64,000 nt of DNA. It comes from Parus major. Lineage: Eukaryota; Chordata; Aves; Passeriformes; Paridae. How positions within the stretch are numbered: the stretch's first letter is position 1; each line of letters begins with the position of its first letter. This document shows, one piece after another, positions 62,155 through 64,000 of this stretch. The stretch is from NCBI RefSeq assembly GCF_001522545.3, contig NC_031799.1, forward strand, positions 29,005,503-29,069,502, read 5' to 3'. A program made the translations under genes and the position numbers. The notes beneath the pieces are model-generated. The model worked only from the letters and a program-made list of their open reading frames with translations. It had not been told where the DNA came from and searched no databases.

Positions 62155-62828
62155 CCCATAGCTCCTGGAGAATCCTGTGCTAGAGTAGGTGGATGTGTCC
62201 AAATGTACCCCATAGTAAGCCTTTACTGGTGCCGGCTCTGGCAGGAGCTGCAACCATGTGCAGAGAGGAGCCCACACCAGAGCAGGTTTGCTGCCTGGAC
62301 TTGTGACCCCGTGGGGGACCCACACTGGAGCAGCCTGTGCCTGAGAGACTGCCCAAAAGAGAATGAACCCATGCTAGAGCAGTTCATGAAGAACTGCAGA
62401 CTTTGGGGAGAACTGATATTTAGAAATTTCGTGAAGGATTGTCTCCTGTAGGAGGCACCCCCCATTGTGTAGATAAAAGTGTGAGGAGGAAGGAGTGGCA
62501 GTGTGATAAACTAGCAACAGCAGCCAATTCCTCTGCATCACTTAGGAGGAGGTAGAGAAATTAGAAATTTAGCTGGACCCAGGAAGAATGGAGGGAAGAT
62601 TTGGAGTTATTTCTCATTACTGTACTCTGATTTTATTGAAAATAAACTAAATTATTTTCGCCAAGGTCAAATCTGTTTTGGCTATGACGATAATCAGTGA
62701 CTGATCTCTGCCTGCCCTTGTCTCAATCATAAGCATTTTATTATATTTTCTCTCCCATGTACAGCTGAACAGGGGAGGGACAGAGCAGCTTTGGTGAGCA
62801 CCTGTCATCCATCCAGGGTCAATACACA
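62155..62828 (+). mobile_element. Truncated LTR, same ERVL-like family as 23123-24084 (copy B)
   Basis: This shares the family's blocks in the same order as copy A: CCACACTGGAGCAGCCTG-type modules (62270-62380), CATGCTAGAGCAGTTCATGA, AAGTGTGAGGAGGAAGGAG, ATTTCTCATTACTGTACTCT, AATAAA at 62641-62646, CAAGGTCAAATCTGTTTTGG, a TTTTCTCTCCCATGTACAGC block, AGAGCAGCTTTGGTGAGCACC and CATCCAGGGTCAATACACA. It lacks the first 250-300 bp that copy A keeps, so it is 5' truncated. It retains the polyadenylation signal better than copy A. No internal viral sequence adjoins it. The overlapping 80- and 82-codon frames are shadows of the tandem modules. Confidence 0.8.
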
Positions 62829-64000
62829 ATTTATACCACCACTCTTTTTAAAGGGCTAGAATATTAGTTTCATAGAGTTTTGAAGGGTTTAAATACCAGA
62901 GCTTTAATGTCTATAATTGCATGGGAAACTCAACAGGCGTCAAGTTAGTGGATTTATAAGGACTCGGCACACTGAGGCCTCAGACCCCTCAGTTCCTTCT
63001 GAAGTAAATACCTGTACAAGCACCTACAGTGCTGTAGAGGAGCAAAGTAAGAACTGGTTATACAGTACCAATTTTTTTTTGCTTTGGCAATCTGTGTAAT
63101 CCTAAATTAGAGGCATGCTTCTAAGTAATCTACTGTCTGATAATAAAGTGTACATACAAAATATGTCCAAAATCCAGGCAGATCCCCCTAGCAGATTTTA
63201 CTAGTTACAGGTTTGCTGTATGCTGGTCACACTTTCTGTCACGTGAGTTACGTACATATCAGGTATTTGAGGTAGCAAAATTAATCAGTTTAAGAAAATA
63301 GTCTTAATTTTAGGATATATGTCTGTAAAGACCATAAATTTCATAGAGACAGCTCTGACCATTTTCAGTACTAGTAACTATATGAATTATACAGAGTATA
63401 TGAATATACAAATACTGTGTTAACTTTCATGATTTTTCACACCAGTGTAACATCAGTTTTTTGTATTCAGTACCTGTAAAATTGAGAATGACAGGAATGT
63501 GCTAATATTCTTTTAATAAAGATTAGCAGTGTTACATTTCAATTGCATTTCTTATCTGTCAAACTGTTTAGAAACCAAAGAGGATATTCAGAGGCAGTAA
63601 GCAACCTGCATTGGTTGAATTTCTCTGGCTGACTCATGTAATTTCTCTACTTCTCCAAGGCTTCTACCCAACTGCAGTGACAGAGGCAGGGTCTTAAGAA
63701 ATTAACATGTTATTCTATTAATTATTAACATTGACTCTTGATTTTCAAGGCTAGTTTCTAGCTCTTTAATATATGGCAATGTTTAGGAAGTTTTTATGCC
63801 TTTCACAGTGTTCCCACAGCAAGGAACGGACTGGGGGAAAAAACAAAAAAAGAACACATTTAACACATTTCTGACCACAAGAATGGTCATGTGTATTCTA
63901 TCATCGTACTCTGACCTCAAACCTCATTAGCAAAAAGAAATCCTCCATCTTCCCTAAACCTCCCACTCCATTAACATGTCTATTTTCCCCCTTCTTTTGT
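62829..64000. other. AT-rich unique DNA to window end
   Basis: No gene or transposon is recognised. The window ends in a pyrimidine-rich stretch without a feature I can support. Confidence 0.6.

Noticed and set aside
1..64000. CRISPR array, phage defence, operon or other prokaryotic system
   Set aside because: There are no regularly spaced repeats, no dense gene arrangement and no ribosome-binding sites. The repeats are vertebrate retroelements.
1..64000. Intact endogenous retrovirus
   Set aside because: Only LTRs are seen; none is paired, and no primer-binding site, gag, pol or env region adjoins any of them.

Overview
This window looks like AT-rich nuclear DNA from a bird. It contains no intact protein-coding gene that I recognise. 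The avian call rests on the repeats: several copies of the chicken-repeat-1 (CR1) LINE with its typical 3' end (short ATTCTGTG-type repeats and no poly-A tail), long terminal repeats that read like avian ERVL families, and one LTR with the U3-R-U5 layout of alpharetrovirus-like (ERVK) elements. All repeat-family names come from recalled consensus features, not from a database search. I cannot name the species or order.

Layout. 1-15.5 kb: AT-rich unique DNA with one possible 3'-terminal coding exon (546-616, +), a small reverse-strand CR1 tail (about 1765-1895) and two unclassified islands of higher GC (4.2 and 8.2 kb). 15.6-18.4 kb: a long decayed CR1 that has lost the middle of its reverse transcriptase. 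18.4-28.4 kb: AT-rich DNA holding a complete solo LTR (23123-24084). 28.4-30.2 kb: a CR1 tail, a small ERVK-type solo LTR and a probable CR1 5' fragment. 30.2-38.9 kb: AT-rich DNA with a CR1 3' fragment (about 35.9-36.6 kb) and a possible reverse-strand coding exon (38313-38422). 38.9-40.6 kb: a reverse-strand ERVL-type solo LTR with a perfect 5-bp target duplication. 41.3-43.7 kb: a CR1 with recognisable but dead RT motifs. 48.7-49.8 kb: two CR1 fragments end to end. 54.1-55.0 kb: a GC-rich island with an A-rich tail. 62.1-62.8 kb: a second, truncated copy of the 23-kb LTR family.

The open reading frames are short (at most 191 codons). The longest lie inside repeats or GC-rich islands and do not look like genes. 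The window is best read as intergenic desert or the inside of a very large intron. I found no operon, CRISPR array, tRNA, rRNA or self-contained new system. The most useful leads are three weak exon candidates, several near-perfect inverted repeats in unique DNA (26.8 and 57.0 kb), the unclassified GC-rich island at 54 kb, and the LTRs with readable target duplications.
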